Numbered from the stretch's first letter, positions 27,147 to 38,288 are shown. The stretch is DNA of 64,000 nt from Aliarcobacter cryaerophilus (GCF_014352935.1 NZ_CP060694.1:1178001-1242000); one strand, 5' to 3'. Notes: generated by a model from the sequence alone, not told the origin. Program-made: numbers and translations.

Positions 27147-28132
27147 TAGCAAGAATACTTTTGAGAAAATTTTATAATTTCTTCTAGTTTTCTTTTTGCT
27201 TTTCCTCCATTTATAGCATCTCTTGCTATTTCAACACCCTCTTTTATATCTCTTGCTTTCCCATCTACAAGTAATGCAACAGCTGAATTTATCAAAACAA
27301 TATCTAGCTTTGCACCATTTTCTTTTCCATATAAAATATCTCTTGTAATTTGTGCATTAATTTCTGGACCAGCACCTACTATATCACTTTTTGAAGCTAA
27401 TTTTAAACCATAATTTTCTGGATTTATCTCCAAATCACTCTGTTTTCCATTTTCTAAAAGTGTTGCATAAGTAATACTAGAGATTGAAACTTCATCCATA
27501 CCATCAGCAGATGATAATACCATAGCTCTTTTACAATCAAGCATATCCAAAGCAGTTGCAATTTTATTTATAAAATCCTTACTAAATACTCCAATAACTT
27601 GCTTAGAAACACCAGCTGGATTACAAAGTGGTCCAAGAATATTCATAATAGTTCTATGGTCTATAGTTTTTCTTACAGGTGTGATATATTTCATTGCAGG
27701 ATGATGATTTGCAGCAAACATAAATCCAAAACCAGTAACTTCAAGCATCTTTGCTGTATCTTCTAAACTTAAATTTAGATTTATTCCAAGAGCTTCTAGC
27801 ATATCAGCACTTCCACTTTTGCTTGTAACACTTCTATTTCCATGCTTTGCAACAAAACAACCAGCACTTGCAAGTAAAATTGAAACTGTACTTGATATAT
27901 TAAAACTATAGCTTTTATCTCCACCTGTTCCAACTATATCAATAGCTTTTTCTCTTAAACTTTCACTTATAGGAAGAGGTATAACAAAATCTCTCATAGA
28001 ACTAGCAGCTCCTGCAAGCTCACTTGCAGTTTCACCTCTTTCATATAGAGCTAAAAAATATTCTCTCATCTCATCATGAGATAACTTATCTTGAAAAATT
28101 TCATCAAACTTTGCTTTTGTCTCTAAAAACAT
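27146..28132 (-). CDS. trpD: Anthranilate phosphoribosyltransferase
   Basis: 328 residues. PRPP-binding motif DIVGTGGDKSYSFNIS, GNRSVTSKSGSADMLEALG and MNILGPLCNPAG are those of TrpD. It adds phosphoribose to anthranilate in tryptophan synthesis. It sits away from other trp genes, abutting an S4-domain gene (stop and start touch) and overlapping tsaE, so transcription here is probably not trp-specific; no leader peptide or attenuator is visible. Confidence 0.94.
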   Translation of the reverse strand: MFLETKAKFDEIFQDKLSHDEMREYFLALYERGETASELAGAASSMRDFVIPLPISESLREKAIDIVGTGGDKSYSFNISSTVSILLASAGCFVAKHGNRSVTSKSGSADMLEALGINLNLSLEDTAKMLEVTGFGFMFAANHHPAMKYITPVRKTIDHRTIMNILGPLCNPAGVSKQVIGVFSKDFINKIATALDMLDCKRAMVLSSADGMDEVSISSITYATLLENGKQSDLEINPENYGLKLASKSDIVGAGPEINAQITRDILYGKENGAKLDIVLINSAVALLVDGKARDIKEGVEIARDAINGGKAKRKLEEIIKFSQKYSC

Positions 28133-28381
28133 CTAATTTAACCTTTGTACATACTCATCAATTTTTGATTTTGGAGTTGATTTTGTCGTTGGAATTTGAA
28201 GAATTTTAAATTTCTCACTTTTTTCAAGATATTTTATCTCAATAATATCTCCAACTTTTACCTCTTTTGCTTTTTTTACTGAAACATCATTTAAAAACAC
28301 AACTTTGTGTTCCAACATATCTTCAGCAACTGCTCTTCTTTTTGTTATATTTACAGCGTTTAAAAATTTATCTATTCTCAT
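28133..28381 (-). CDS. S4-domain RNA-binding protein (Hsp15/RqcP-like)
   Basis: 82 residues. The S4 fold begins at the first residue (RIDKFLNAVNITKRRAVAEDML) with KAKEVKVGDIIEI as the following strand pair, as in Hsp15 and RqcP, which act on stalled 50S subunits. The short length and lack of other domains fit. It directly precedes trpD without a gap. Confidence 0.8.
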   Translation of the reverse strand: MRIDKFLNAVNITKRRAVAEDMLEHKVVFLNDVSVKKAKEVKVGDIIEIKYLEKSEKFKILQIPTTKSTPKSKIDEYVQRLN

Positions 28382-28420
28382 AAAAAAGATTATAACAAAT
28401 TTAAACTAAAATGATTTTTC

Positions 28421-29242
28421 TTATACTTTTTGAAGTAATTTATCAAGCCATTTTTGACTTAAAACTCTTTTTGCAAAACCTAAAATATATGTAGCCTTTG
28501 TCACATAATATCTAGGTTTTGGTTTTTTACTTTTTATTATTTCTAAAACAACATTTGCAACACTACTTGGTGGAAGAGTAAATACTCCTTTATCATCACT
28601 ACTTTCAAGTCTTGCTTTTAGCTCTTTTTCATAAGAACTTTTCCAAAAACTATTTTCTATATTTATATATTTTTTAAAATTTTTTAAAGAATTTTCTCTA
28701 AACTTTGAAGTAACAGGACCCGTGTTTATAGTACTTATAAAAATATCACTACCTAAAGTTTCAAGTCTTAAAGTATCACAAAGTCCCTCAATAGCATATT
28801 TACTAGCATTATATGCTCCACGAAATCTTAAAGATATGATTCCTAAAACAGAGCTATGCTGAATTATTTTTCCATATCCTTGATCTCTAAAAACTCTCAT
28901 AGCTTGAGTTGTAACTTCGTGAAGCCCAAAAAAGTTTGTATCAAATAGCTCTTTTAAAATATTTGTATTTATATCTTCAACAGCACCTGGAACTGCAAAA
29001 CCAGCATTGTTAAAAACACAATCTAGTTTTTTATCCTCTTTTAAAATCCAATTTAATGCAAAACTTATCTCATCTTTGTTTCTAACATCAATTTTAAAAG
29101 CTTTTAATCCCAAATCTTCTAGCATTTTTACATCTTTTTGCTCTCTTGCACTTGCATATACTTTTATACCATTTTTTTGTAAAAATAGTGCCGTTTCAAG
29201 TCCTATTCCACTTGAACATCCAGTTATTAATATATTTTGCAA
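28421..29242 (-). CDS. Short-chain dehydrogenase/reductase
   Basis: 273 residues from the TTG at 29242, which has AGGA six bases upstream; an ATG 36 bases earlier lacks a site. Cofactor loop TGCSSGIG, NNAG motif (FNNAGFA), catalytic Ser (QHSSVLG) and YNASK. The C-terminal tail is longer than in minimal SDRs and resembles retinol-dehydrogenase-like members. Substrate unknown. Possibly first gene of the S4-trpD-tsaE-lptB cluster, 39 bases upstream of it. Confidence 0.85.
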   Translation of the reverse strand: MQNILITGCSSGIGLETALFLQKNGIKVYASAREQKDVKMLEDLGLKAFKIDVRNKDEISFALNWILKEDKKLDCVFNNAGFAVPGAVEDINTNILKELFDTNFFGLHEVTTQAMRVFRDQGYGKIIQHSSVLGIISLRFRGAYNASKYAIEGLCDTLRLETLGSDIFISTINTGPVTSKFRENSLKNFKKYINIENSFWKSSYEKELKARLESSDDKGVFTLPPSSVANVVLEIIKSKKPKPRYYVTKATYILGFAKRVLSQKWLDKLLQKV

Positions 29243-29296
29243 CTTAATTCCTAATAAATTTTTGGCTATTATACCCAAAAATTATTTGAGCAAAAA

Positions 29297-30073
29297 ATGA
29301 CAAAAAAAGATAAAGAGTTAAAAGAATTATTAGATATTGAAGCAAATAGTAGAAACAATTGTTTTGAGTTAAGTTATGAAAAGCCAGACCCTTTGATGGT
29401 TGCAAAAAAACAAAAAGATGAGTATGCAATACTTATTTGTGCTTTATTTGCTTATGGAAATGCTAAACAAATAGTTAAGTTTTTGGATAGTTTAGATTTT
29501 TCACTTCTAGAAAAAAGTGAAAAACAGATTGAAGAAAAATTAAAGAATCACTACTATAGATTTCAAAATAGCTCTGATGTTTTAGCAGTTTTTAAAACTT
29601 TTAGAATATTAAAAAAAGAACATAGCCTTGAAGAACTTTTTTTTGAAGGCTATAAAAATGAAAATAGTGTTTTAGAAGGTATAGATTTTGTTATACAAAA
29701 AATAAAAGAGACAGCAAACTACTCTTCGCAAGGTTTTGATTTTTTAGTTGGCAATCCACTAAAAAGAGATAAAAATGGAAAAATAAAAGATTCAAATGCA
29801 CCATATAAAAGATGGAATATGTTTTTGCGATGGATGGTAAGATTTGATACTCTTGATTTAGGACTTTGGAAAAAAATAGATAAAAAAGATTTAATCTTAC
29901 CACTTGATACTCACACATTTAAAGTTTCAAAAAAATTGGGACTTTTAGAAAACAGAACTTACAATCTAAAATCTGCTTTAGAAATATCGCAAAAACTAAG
30001 AGAGTTTGATGCAAACGACCCTATAAAATATGATTTTGCGATATATAGACTGGGACAAGAAAAGATTATTTAA
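29297..30073 (+). CDS. TIGR02757 family protein (DUF2400)
   Basis: 258 residues. Matches the TIGR02757 family by the segments LLICALFAYGN-like (ILICALFAYGNAKQIVKFLDSL), KRWNMFLRWMVR and LPLDTHTFKVSKKLGL. Function is not established; the family is helical and lacks obvious catalytic motifs. Its end overlaps the convergent nagZ by eight bases. Confidence 0.82.
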   Translation: MTKKDKELKELLDIEANSRNNCFELSYEKPDPLMVAKKQKDEYAILICALFAYGNAKQIVKFLDSLDFSLLEKSEKQIEEKLKNHYYRFQNSSDVLAVFKTFRILKKEHSLEELFFEGYKNENSVLEGIDFVIQKIKETANYSSQGFDFLVGNPLKRDKNGKIKDSNAPYKRWNMFLRWMVRFDTLDLGLWKKIDKKDLILPLDTHTFKVSKKLGLLENRTYNLKSALEISQKLREFDANDPIKYDFAIYRLGQEKII

Positions 30074-31154
30074 TTTTTTCTTTCAATAAATCTATTTTTT
30101 TATTTGATTCTATTATCTTATTTAAAGAAATTTGTTCACTTAATATTTGGCTATAAACTGTATCAACTATCTCTTTTAAAGTAATTGGTTTTGCAAGTTG
30201 ATTTGCAAAAAGTAGTAAATTTACACCACTATTTATAGCCAAAGTAAGAGTCTGTTTTAAATCATAATGTTTGCTAATAGCACTCATTTGTAAATCATCA
30301 GTTATCAAAACACCTTTAAATCCTAGCTCTTGTCTTAAAAGTTTTGTATTTATATTATAAGATAGTGTAGCTGGATAGTTTTTATCTAAGTTTTCATTAA
30401 AAACATGAGCTGTCATAATCATATCTGCTTTATTGTTTTTAATAAAATATTTGTATGGTTCAAGCTCTTTTTTATCCCATGTTTTTGTAATATCTACAAA
30501 ACCTAAGTGAGAATCAGCCAAAGATGAACCATGTCCTGGAAAATGTTTTAAAGTTGAAATCACACCCTCTTTTTTTAGTTCATCCACGAAAATAGAAGCA
30601 TATTTAATAACAATTTGTGGATTTTCCCCAAAACTTCGCCCTCGTGTAACAATTACTTTATTATCTTTATTTATAGCCAAATCAACAGATGGTGCAAAAT
30701 CAAGATTTATTCCAACACTACTTAAATCTTTTGCCATTGCTTCATAGCTCTTTTTTGCAAAAACTTTACCATTTTGTGATATTTCACTAGCTTTTAAAGT
30801 GTTTACAAATCCAGCTTCACTTTTTAATCTTTGAACAACTCCACCCTCTTGGTCTATAGAAACAAGAAGTTTACTTTTATTAATACTTTGTAGTTGTTGA
30901 TTTAGCTTCTTTAGTTGAGCTTTATTCTCTATATTTTTTGCTTTTGTCTTATCATTTGGGTCTTTATCAAAAAGTATAACTCCACCTAAACCAAACTCAA
31001 TATCTTTATAAATTTGACTATTTTTATCTATACTAGTACCAGTAAATCCTAATACAACCATTTTTGCTATCATTTTTTCAATATCTTTTTTTGAATAGTT
31101 ATCTTGTGCAAAACTTGAAACTATCATAAATAAAACAATTATTAAACCTCTCAT
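30066..31154 (-). CDS. nagZ: Beta-N-acetylhexosaminidase, glycoside hydrolase family 3
   Basis: 362 residues with a signal-like N-terminus (MRGLIIVLFMIVSSFAQ). GH3 NagZ motif KHFPGHGSSLADSHLG carries the catalytic His loop, and ITDDLQMSAI holds the nucleophile Asp. Usual NagZ is cytosolic; here the leader suggests a periplasmic location. It removes GlcNAc from peptidoglycan fragments. Follows the small J-domain gene by eight bases. Confidence 0.88.
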   Translation of the reverse strand: MRGLIIVLFMIVSSFAQDNYSKKDIEKMIAKMVVLGFTGTSIDKNSQIYKDIEFGLGGVILFDKDPNDKTKAKNIENKAQLKKLNQQLQSINKSKLLVSIDQEGGVVQRLKSEAGFVNTLKASEISQNGKVFAKKSYEAMAKDLSSVGINLDFAPSVDLAINKDNKVIVTRGRSFGENPQIVIKYASIFVDELKKEGVISTLKHFPGHGSSLADSHLGFVDITKTWDKKELEPYKYFIKNNKADMIMTAHVFNENLDKNYPATLSYNINTKLLRQELGFKGVLITDDLQMSAISKHYDLKQTLTLAINSGVNLLLFANQLAKPITLKEIVDTVYSQILSEQISLNKIIESNKKIDLLKEKIK

Positions 31155-31162
31155 AAATCCTC

Positions 31163-31429
31163 CTATTTAACCCAATTCTTGTAATTTGTAAATGCTGGGA
31201 ACTGCTTTTTAAACTCACTCTCTTCAAAAGAAAAACTGTAACTATCCATATACTCTTGCAATATTTCATAAGACTTTTTAAGCTCCATAAACTTTTCATT
31301 ACTTCCACCACTCATATCTGGATGATACTTTTTTGATAGTTTTAGGTATCTTTTTTTTATATCTTTTTTGCTCATATTTGAAATAATTCCAAACAGTTCA
31401 ACAGCTTTCATAAAATCATCATAGTTCAT
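31163..31429 (-). CDS. Small J-domain protein
   Basis: 88 residues. A J domain lies at about residues 7-62 with HPD at 36-38 (KKYHPDMSGG). There is no G/F or zinc region, so it is a minimal DnaK co-chaperone or a diverged J protein. Upstream of nagZ on the same strand and divergent from a second, membrane-bound J-domain gene 93 bases away. Confidence 0.85.
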   Translation of the reverse strand: MNYDDFMKAVELFGIISNMSKKDIKKRYLKLSKKYHPDMSGGSNEKFMELKKSYEILQEYMDSYSFSFEESEFKKQFPAFTNYKNWVK

Positions 31430-31522
31430 ATAAATCCTTTAAAGAAGATATTGTACAAAAATATTATGATTAATCTACTTATTGTATAATGCCAAAATTT
31501 TTTTAAAAAGGTATTTTTATAT

Positions 31523-31981
31523 ATGAATTTTTTAGCTTCGTTTATTAGAATTGCTATATTTATTGGTATTTTATATTTAATTTTCACAAATTTTGGACTA
31601 TTTTTAGCAATTATTGGTGGAATTGTTCTATTTTTTATAATTATTATATATTTTGTAAAAAGAGCTTTAAGAAAAAGAGCTCAACAGTTTCAATTTGAAT
31701 TTAATAGTTTTACAAGAGAAGATTACAATAATTTTGATTTTAAAAACTTCAACAATTTTAATAACCAAAATTTTCAAGGAAACTTCTATAATAAGGGTTC
31801 AAAACTTCAAGAAGCAAAAGAGTTTTTTGGTTTTTCAGCAACTCCATCAAAAGATGATATAAAAAAGAGATTTAAAGAGTTAGCAAAAATTTATCATCCT
31901 GATTTAAATGGTGGAGATGAAGAAAAAATGAAAAAATTAAATGAATATAGAGATATTTTAATGCAAGCTTACGGGCAATAA
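31523..31981 (+). CDS. Membrane-anchored J-domain protein
   Basis: 152 residues. Two membrane helices at about 5-24 and 26-45, a basic stretch (KRALRKRAQQ), an Asn/Phe-rich linker (68-90), and a C-terminal J domain with HPD at 125-127 (IYHPDLNGG). The order resembles TIM14/DjlA-like tethered J proteins that recruit DnaK to the inner membrane. A Panacea-like gene follows after nine bases and is probably co-transcribed. Confidence 0.83.
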   Translation: MNFLASFIRIAIFIGILYLIFTNFGLFLAIIGGIVLFFIIIIYFVKRALRKRAQQFQFEFNSFTREDYNNFDFKNFNNFNNQNFQGNFYNKGSKLQEAKEFFGFSATPSKDDIKKRFKELAKIYHPDLNGGDEEKMKKLNEYRDILMQAYGQ

Positions 31982-31990
31982 GGATTTTTA

Positions 31991-32488
31991 ATGAATATAG
32001 ATATGACAAAAATAGCAAATATTATATTATATATGCTACACAAACAAGTGAAAGCTTTAAATCACAAAAAAATAGAGCTTTTAATATTTTTTTGTGAATT
32101 AAATCACTTAAACTTTTGTGGAAAAAAGATTTTGGGTGAAACATTTATAAAAACTTCTAGAGGTGTTAAAGCTGAAGTTTTAGATGAACTTTTTACACTA
32201 ATTTTAGATGAAGTAGAGTTTGAAGATGAAGAGGATGATAGAGTATTTTTTATTCAAGAGTTAATGGATTTTTTAGAGATTGAAATAGTTGAAAAAGAGA
32301 GATTTAAAGAGCTTAAATTTTCAAAACTAGATGAAGATTTTGATGAAACTATTTTTACATCTGATGAGTTAAAATCTATTCATAAAGTTATAAATTTATA
32401 TAAAGACACAAGCGTAAGAAACCTTTCTAATGAGTGTTTTAGCTTAGAAAAAGTAAGAAAAAGTGAAAATGGAGCAATAGTTTTATAA
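31991..32488 (+). CDS. Possible Panacea (SocA/DUF4065)-like protein
   Basis: 165 residues. The first 75 residues (KIANIILYMLHKQV, KKIELLIFFCELNHLNFCGK, ILGETFIKTSRGVKAEVLDELF) follow the layout of Panacea domains, which begin with a helix set and a G(D/E)T(Y/F)...GP-type loop. The C-terminal half is acidic and of no clear family. Panacea proteins are often antitoxins or proteolysis adaptors. The neighbour upstream is a membrane J-domain protein, not a recognisable toxin, so the function is open. The family assignment is by eye. Confidence 0.5.
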   Translation: MNIDMTKIANIILYMLHKQVKALNHKKIELLIFFCELNHLNFCGKKILGETFIKTSRGVKAEVLDELFTLILDEVEFEDEEDDRVFFIQELMDFLEIEIVEKERFKELKFSKLDEDFDETIFTSDELKSIHKVINLYKDTSVRNLSNECFSLEKVRKSENGAIVL

Positions 32489-32599
32489 AAAATAAAATTA
32501 TAATCTTTTATTATTTAGCGAAATTAATTCAACCTAATAATAATATCAGAGATTATATGATACTATTTTTATCTACTTAATACTCTAAAGGGGATAAAA

Positions 32600-34477
32600 A
32601 TGGGTCTGAAAAATTTAAAAGTAAGCTATAAAATAAATATAATATCTTTAATTACAATAATTTTACTTGGTATTGTAATATTTGTTTTATACAATGGTAT
32701 GTCTAAAATCAACAATAGTTTTGAAAATAGTAGTTCTATATCAAATTTAGCTCTTACTATTACAAAAACTAGCGAACAAGGACTTCAAGTTTCAAATGCT
32801 TTAAGAGGAATAATTGTAAATCCAGATGATACAAAAGCAAAAGAGAACTTTATACAAGCAGTAAAAGAGCTTGATGATTTAATGCTAGTTTTAAAAGATA
32901 GTAAAAAGCAATATGCGGGTTTTGAAAAATTTGAAATTGCTCCTTTATATGATTCTCAAAGCAAGGTATTAAATAAAATAATTGAAAAAATAAAAAACAA
33001 TGAAGCTTTAACAAAAGAGGATAATACTCTTTCAACAAAAGAGTGGAGACCACTAAAAGCTGCTTTACTAAAATGGCAAGAGAGAAATCTTGAAAGAAAT
33101 AAAGAGATTAAAGAAGAGTTAAACAAAACAGTATCAAGTGTTACAACTTTTATATTAATTATTTTACTTATAACTATTTTAAGTATATTAGTAACAATTC
33201 AGCTAATTACTAGAAATATTGTATCTAGTCTTAATATTTTCCAAAATGGTCTTTTAAGTTTTTTTGCTTTTTCAAACAAAGAGAGTTCAAATGTTGAATT
33301 AATAAATCTTGATGGAAATGATGAGTTTGGAATAATGGCAAAAGTAATAAACCAAAATATCCAAAAAACACAAGATTTAATAAATCAAGACAATGTTCTA
33401 ATCGAAGATGTAAAACGAGTTGTAAATGAGGTAAAATCTGGAAATTTAAATATAAAAATAGAAAAATCAACTATAAATGATGAGTTAGAAGAGTTAAAAA
33501 GTAGTTTCAATGAGATGCTTGAAGTTACTAAATCAAATGTTTGTTCAGATATAAATAAAGTTTTAAGTGTATTAGATAGTTTCTCTAAACTTGATTTTAG
33601 AGTAAAAATAGATAATGATAATGGAAAGATTGCAGCTGGAATAAATAATCTTTCAAATATTATAAATCATATGTTAGTTGAAAACAAATCAAATGGTCTT
33701 ACACTAGAAGAGAGTTCAAAAATGCTTCTTTTTAATGTAAACAAACTAAATATAAGCTCAAATGAAGCAGCAGCTTCTCTTGAAGAGACAGCAGCAGCAC
33801 TAGAAGAGATAACAAGTAATATTAGAAATAATACAGAGAGTATTGCAAAGATGTCTCAACTTTCAAATGGTGTAACAAAAGCAGTAAATGAAGGTCAAGC
33901 TATGGCAAATCAAACAACAACTGCAATGGATGAGATAAATACACAAGTAAATTTAGTAAATGAAGCTATTGGAGTAATTGATAATATTGCATTTCAAACA
34001 AATATTCTTTCACTTAATGCTGCTGTTGAAGCTGCAACTGCTGGAGAAGCTGGAAAAGGATTTGCTGTTGTTGCTCAAGAGGTAAGAAATCTAGCAACAA
34101 GAAGTGCAGAAGCTGCAAAAGAGATAAAAGCAATAGTAGAAAGAGCAACTATAAAAGCAAATGAAGGTAAAGAGATTGCTACAAATATGATTGAAGGGTA
34201 TAAAAACCTAAATAGTAATATATCTTCAACAATGAATCTAATATCTGATATTGAAAATGCATCTAAAGAACAACTTCTTGGAATTGAACAGATAAATGAT
34301 GCAGTAAATCAACTAGATCAACAAACACAACAAAATGCAATGGTAGCATCTCAATCTCATGATATTGCACAAAGCACAGATGAGATAGCAAAACTAATAG
34401 TGCAAGATGCAAACCAAAAAGAGTTTGAAGGGAAAAATGAAGTAAAAGCAAAAGATGTAGGGACAAAAAAGAGGTAA
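32600..34477 (+). CDS. Methyl-accepting chemotaxis protein, C-terminus frameshifted
   Basis: 625 residues as read. Membrane helices at about 13-31 and 180-200 enclose a helical periplasmic domain of roughly 145 residues (four-helix-bundle-like). A long cytoplasmic linker leads to the signalling hairpin tip [26 protein letters not shown]-type region (about 475-500) and methylation helices ([16 protein letters not shown]). The frame stops at 34475-34477 right after an A6 run; one more A would join it to a 40-residue tail ending in DEWESF. It should signal to CheA through CheW; ligand unknown. Confidence 0.92.
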   Translation: MGLKNLKVSYKINIISLITIILLGIVIFVLYNGMSKINNSFENSSSISNLALTITKTSEQGLQVSNALRGIIVNPDDTKAKENFIQAVKELDDLMLVLKDSKKQYAGFEKFEIAPLYDSQSKVLNKIIEKIKNNEALTKEDNTLSTKEWRPLKAALLKWQERNLERNKEIKEELNKTVSSVTTFILIILLITILSILVTIQLITRNIVSSLNIFQNGLLSFFAFSNKESSNVELINLDGNDEFGIMAKVINQNIQKTQDLINQDNVLIEDVKRVVNEVKSGNLNIKIEKSTINDELEELKSSFNEMLEVTKSNVCSDINKVLSVLDSFSKLDFRVKIDNDNGKIAAGINNLSNIINHMLVENKSNGLTLEESSKMLLFNVNKLNISSNEAAASLEETAAALEEITSNIRNNTESIAKMSQLSNGVTKAVNEGQAMANQTTTAMDEINTQVNLVNEAIGVIDNIAFQTNILSLNAAVEAATAGEAGKGFAVVAQEVRNLATRSAEAAKEIKAIVERATIKANEGKEIATNMIEGYKNLNSNISSTMNLISDIENASKEQLLGIEQINDAVNQLDQQTQQNAMVASQSHDIAQSTDEIAKLIVQDANQKEFEGKNEVKAKDVGTKKR

Positions 34478-34593
34478 AAGAGCATATAATAGCTTCATCA
34501 CCTAAAAAAATAATCAAACCTTCAAAACCAAATATTAACTCTACAAAAGAGATAAAAAGTAATTCTAATGATGACGAGTGGGAGAGTTTTTAA
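34471..34593 (+). pseudogene. Out-of-frame C-terminal tail of the chemoreceptor
   Basis: In the +1 frame an open stretch of 40 codons runs from the A6 tract (34465-34470) to TAA at 34591-34593 and ends NDDEWESF. WESF resembles the NWETF-type pentapeptide that tethers CheR/CheB in other chemoreceptors. Codon use is like the gene body. This is the natural end of the receptor, split off by a one-base change in a homopolymer; sequencing error, fixed mutation and phase variation are all possible. Confidence 0.82.
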
Positions 34594-34598
34594 AATTT

Positions 34599-34636
34599 AA
34601 TTACGCATAGTAAAAAGCTATGCGTAATTTTGTGTT
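34599..34636 (+). terminator. Terminator after the chemoreceptor gene
   Basis: AATTACGCATAG / CTATGCGTAATT is a perfect twelve-base stem with a seven-base loop (TAAAAAG), followed by TTTGTG and soon after by a long T run. It starts six bases past the stop of the out-of-frame tail, not of the shortened frame, which supports the longer gene as the ancestral unit. Confidence 0.85.
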
Positions 34637-34744
34637 ACTTTTTTTCCTTTCCTTAGAAAAAAATATAAAATAGAATAAAATAAAACTGTTGAATAAGATT
34701 AATTCAATAAAATACGATATCAAAAATATTTTAAGGTATAAAAG

Positions 34745-35218
34745 ATGAACGAAGAGATAAAAAGAGAAAAATCTATTACAATGACTATGCTAATGACTCC
34801 AGATAAAGCAAATTTTTCTGGAAAAAATGTACATGGTGGTGAAATATTAAAAATGCTTGATCAAGTAGCTTATGCTTGTGCAGCTAGATATTCTGGTCAC
34901 TATGCTGTTACGCTTTCTGTTGATATGGTGCTATTTAAAAATCCAGTTAAAATTGGCTCTTTGGTAACTTTTCATGCTTCAGTAAACTACACAGGACGAA
35001 CATCTATGGAAATAGGTATAAAAGTTATATCAGAAGATATAAAAGATCACACTATGAAAAATACAAATGTTTGCTATTTTACAATGATTGCAGTTGATGA
35101 AGATGGAAAACCTGTCCCTGTTCCAAAATTAGAACTTATAACAGAAGATGATAAAAGAAGATATAACGATGCTTTAAAAAGAAGAGACTTTAGAATGTCA
35201 TCAAGACATGCAAAATGA
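34745..35218 (+). CDS. Acyl-CoA thioesterase (YciA-like hotdog fold)
   Basis: 157 residues, single hotdog domain. The segment NVHGGEILKMLDQVAYACAARY contains the hotdog helix with the Asp of the catalytic loop, and YTGRTSMEIGI follows. These are features of cytosolic acyl-CoA thioesterases that trim acyl-CoA pools. It stands alone between two terminators, with TTAAGG shortly before the ATG. Confidence 0.88.
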   Translation: MNEEIKREKSITMTMLMTPDKANFSGKNVHGGEILKMLDQVAYACAARYSGHYAVTLSVDMVLFKNPVKIGSLVTFHASVNYTGRTSMEIGIKVISEDIKDHTMKNTNVCYFTMIAVDEDGKPVPVPKLELITEDDKRRYNDALKRRDFRMSSRHAK

Positions 35219-35272
35219 TAAAAAATATAGACTAATTCTAAATTTATTCAAAAGGTTTTAAATTCTTATAAT

Positions 35273-35298
35273 AAAAAACGGAATAATATCCGTTTTTT
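35273..35298. terminator. Bidirectional terminator between the thioesterase and guaB
   Basis: AAAAAACGGA / TCCGTTTTTT, a ten-base perfect stem with a six-base loop, has U-runs on both transcripts and lies between convergent genes. Confidence 0.85.
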
Positions 35299-35306
35299 AT
35301 CATCTT

Positions 35307-36761
<1,455 letters not shown>

Positions 36762-36775
36762 CTAATTATATTTTA

Positions 36776-38134
36776 TTATTTTGTATATTTTACAGCTTTC
36801 TCCATAGATAAAGCACCATCAAATAAAGTTTGTTCTTCATAACTATTTGCAATTAATTGAAGTCCTATTGGAAGTCCTTCGCTATCTTTTGCAACTGGTA
36901 AACTAATAGCTGGAAGACCTGCTAAATTTACACCAATTGTATATAAATCCGCCAAATACATCTCCAAAGCATTTGAGTATGAGCCAAATTTTGGAGCAGT
37001 AGTTGGAGCAACTGGAGATAAAATTAAATCAGAATTTTCAAAAATTTTATCAAATTCCGCTTTTATAAGGCTTCTAACTTTTTGTGCTTTTATATAATAA
37101 GCATCATAATATCCAGAACTTAAAACAAAAGATCCAACCATCAATCTTTTTTTAACTTCATATCCGAAACCTTGAGTTTTTGTATCAAAATACATATCTT
37201 TTAAGCTTGTACTATCTGCTCTATAACCATATCGTACTCCATCAAACCTAGCTAAGTTTGCACTTGCTTCTGCTGCAGAGATAATATAATATGTTGAAAT
37301 TATTTTATTTGTGTCTATCATATTTGCATGAACAATTTTGTGTCCTTGAGCTTTTAAAAGTTCAACAGTATTATTAAATGCTGTTTGTATTTCACTAGAA
37401 GCCTGCTCAACAAAATTATCAATAACTGTAATTGTAAATTTTTTATTAATATCTAAATTTGGAGTAACTTTTTTATAATCAATATTTGCACTAGTAGAAT
37501 CTTTTTCATCATGTCCTGCTATTATGTCATATAAAATTGCTGCATCTTCTACATTTTGAGTAATTGGTCCACATTGATCAAGAGATGATGAGTAAGCAAC
37601 GATTCCATATCTTGAAACTCTTCCATATGTTGGTTTCATTCCAACAACACCACAATAAGCTGCAGGTTGTCTAATACTTCCTCCTGTATCTGTTCCAAGT
37701 GCAGCAATAGCAATTCCTGCTGCAACAGCTGCAGCACTACCACCACTACTTCCACCTGGAATTCTTGAATTATCAATAGGATTTAAAGTTTTTCCATGAG
37801 CTGAACTCTCTGTAGAACTTCCCATTGCAAACTCATCCATATTTGTAAGTCCAAAAGGACTCAGTCCTGAACTTTCTAATTTTTCAATAACAGTTGCATT
37901 AAAAGGTGAAATATAACCTTTTAAAATGTTACTTGAACAAGTAAGTTCCCAATTTTTAACATTTATATTGTTTTTAATAGCTATTGGAATTCCATTTCCA
38001 TAACTATAAATATCTTTATTCTCTAATTGTTCAATATAAGCGCCTACATTACTATTTTTAATCTTTATTTTTAAATCATCTTTTAATTTTTCTATATCTT
38101 CACTACTTAATTTGAGTGCTTCTTTTAAAGTCAT
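36776..38134 (-). CDS. gatA: Aspartyl/glutamyl-tRNA amidotransferase subunit A
   Basis: 452 residues. The amidase Ser-cisSer-Lys triad is visible: Lys54 (IAIKNNINV), Ser129 (PGGSSGGSAA) and Ser153 (GTDTGGSIRQPA), with the same spacing as in characterised GatA. With GatB and GatC it converts Glu-tRNA(Gln) or Asp-tRNA(Asn) to the amide forms. gatB and gatC are not in this window. Likely co-transcribed with guaB. Confidence 0.96.
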   Translation of the reverse strand: MTLKEALKLSSEDIEKLKDDLKIKIKNSNVGAYIEQLENKDIYSYGNGIPIAIKNNINVKNWELTCSSNILKGYISPFNATVIEKLESSGLSPFGLTNMDEFAMGSSTESSAHGKTLNPIDNSRIPGGSSGGSAAAVAAGIAIAALGTDTGGSIRQPAAYCGVVGMKPTYGRVSRYGIVAYSSSLDQCGPITQNVEDAAILYDIIAGHDEKDSTSANIDYKKVTPNLDINKKFTITVIDNFVEQASSEIQTAFNNTVELLKAQGHKIVHANMIDTNKIISTYYIISAAEASANLARFDGVRYGYRADSTSLKDMYFDTKTQGFGYEVKKRLMVGSFVLSSGYYDAYYIKAQKVRSLIKAEFDKIFENSDLILSPVAPTTAPKFGSYSNALEMYLADLYTIGVNLAGLPAISLPVAKDSEGLPIGLQLIANSYEEQTLFDGALSMEKAVKYTK

Positions 38135-38254
38135 AAATTGGTTCTCCTAAGATTTCTAGGTATAATAAACGCCTGATTTTATCTAAATTTTGTTTAAAAA
38201 AAGTGTAAGTGAATTTTGGAAAGGTTATTTTTTTAGAAAATAGAGTTTTTTTAA

Positions 38255-38281
38255 TAAAAAAAAGGGATAGGAAACTATCCC
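38255..38281 (-). terminator. Terminator of the alpha ribosomal-protein operon
   Basis: On the minus strand GGGATAG-TTTC-CTATCCC is followed by eight T. It begins about eight bases after the rplQ stop and ends the operon before gatA. Confidence 0.9.
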
Positions 38282-38288
38282 CTAAAAA

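Noticed and set aside
32489-32599. Possible sigma-28 promoter of the chemoreceptor
   Set aside because: GCGAAATT near 32518 is only loosely similar to the CGAT-type -10; a sigma-70-like TATGAT is equally plausible.
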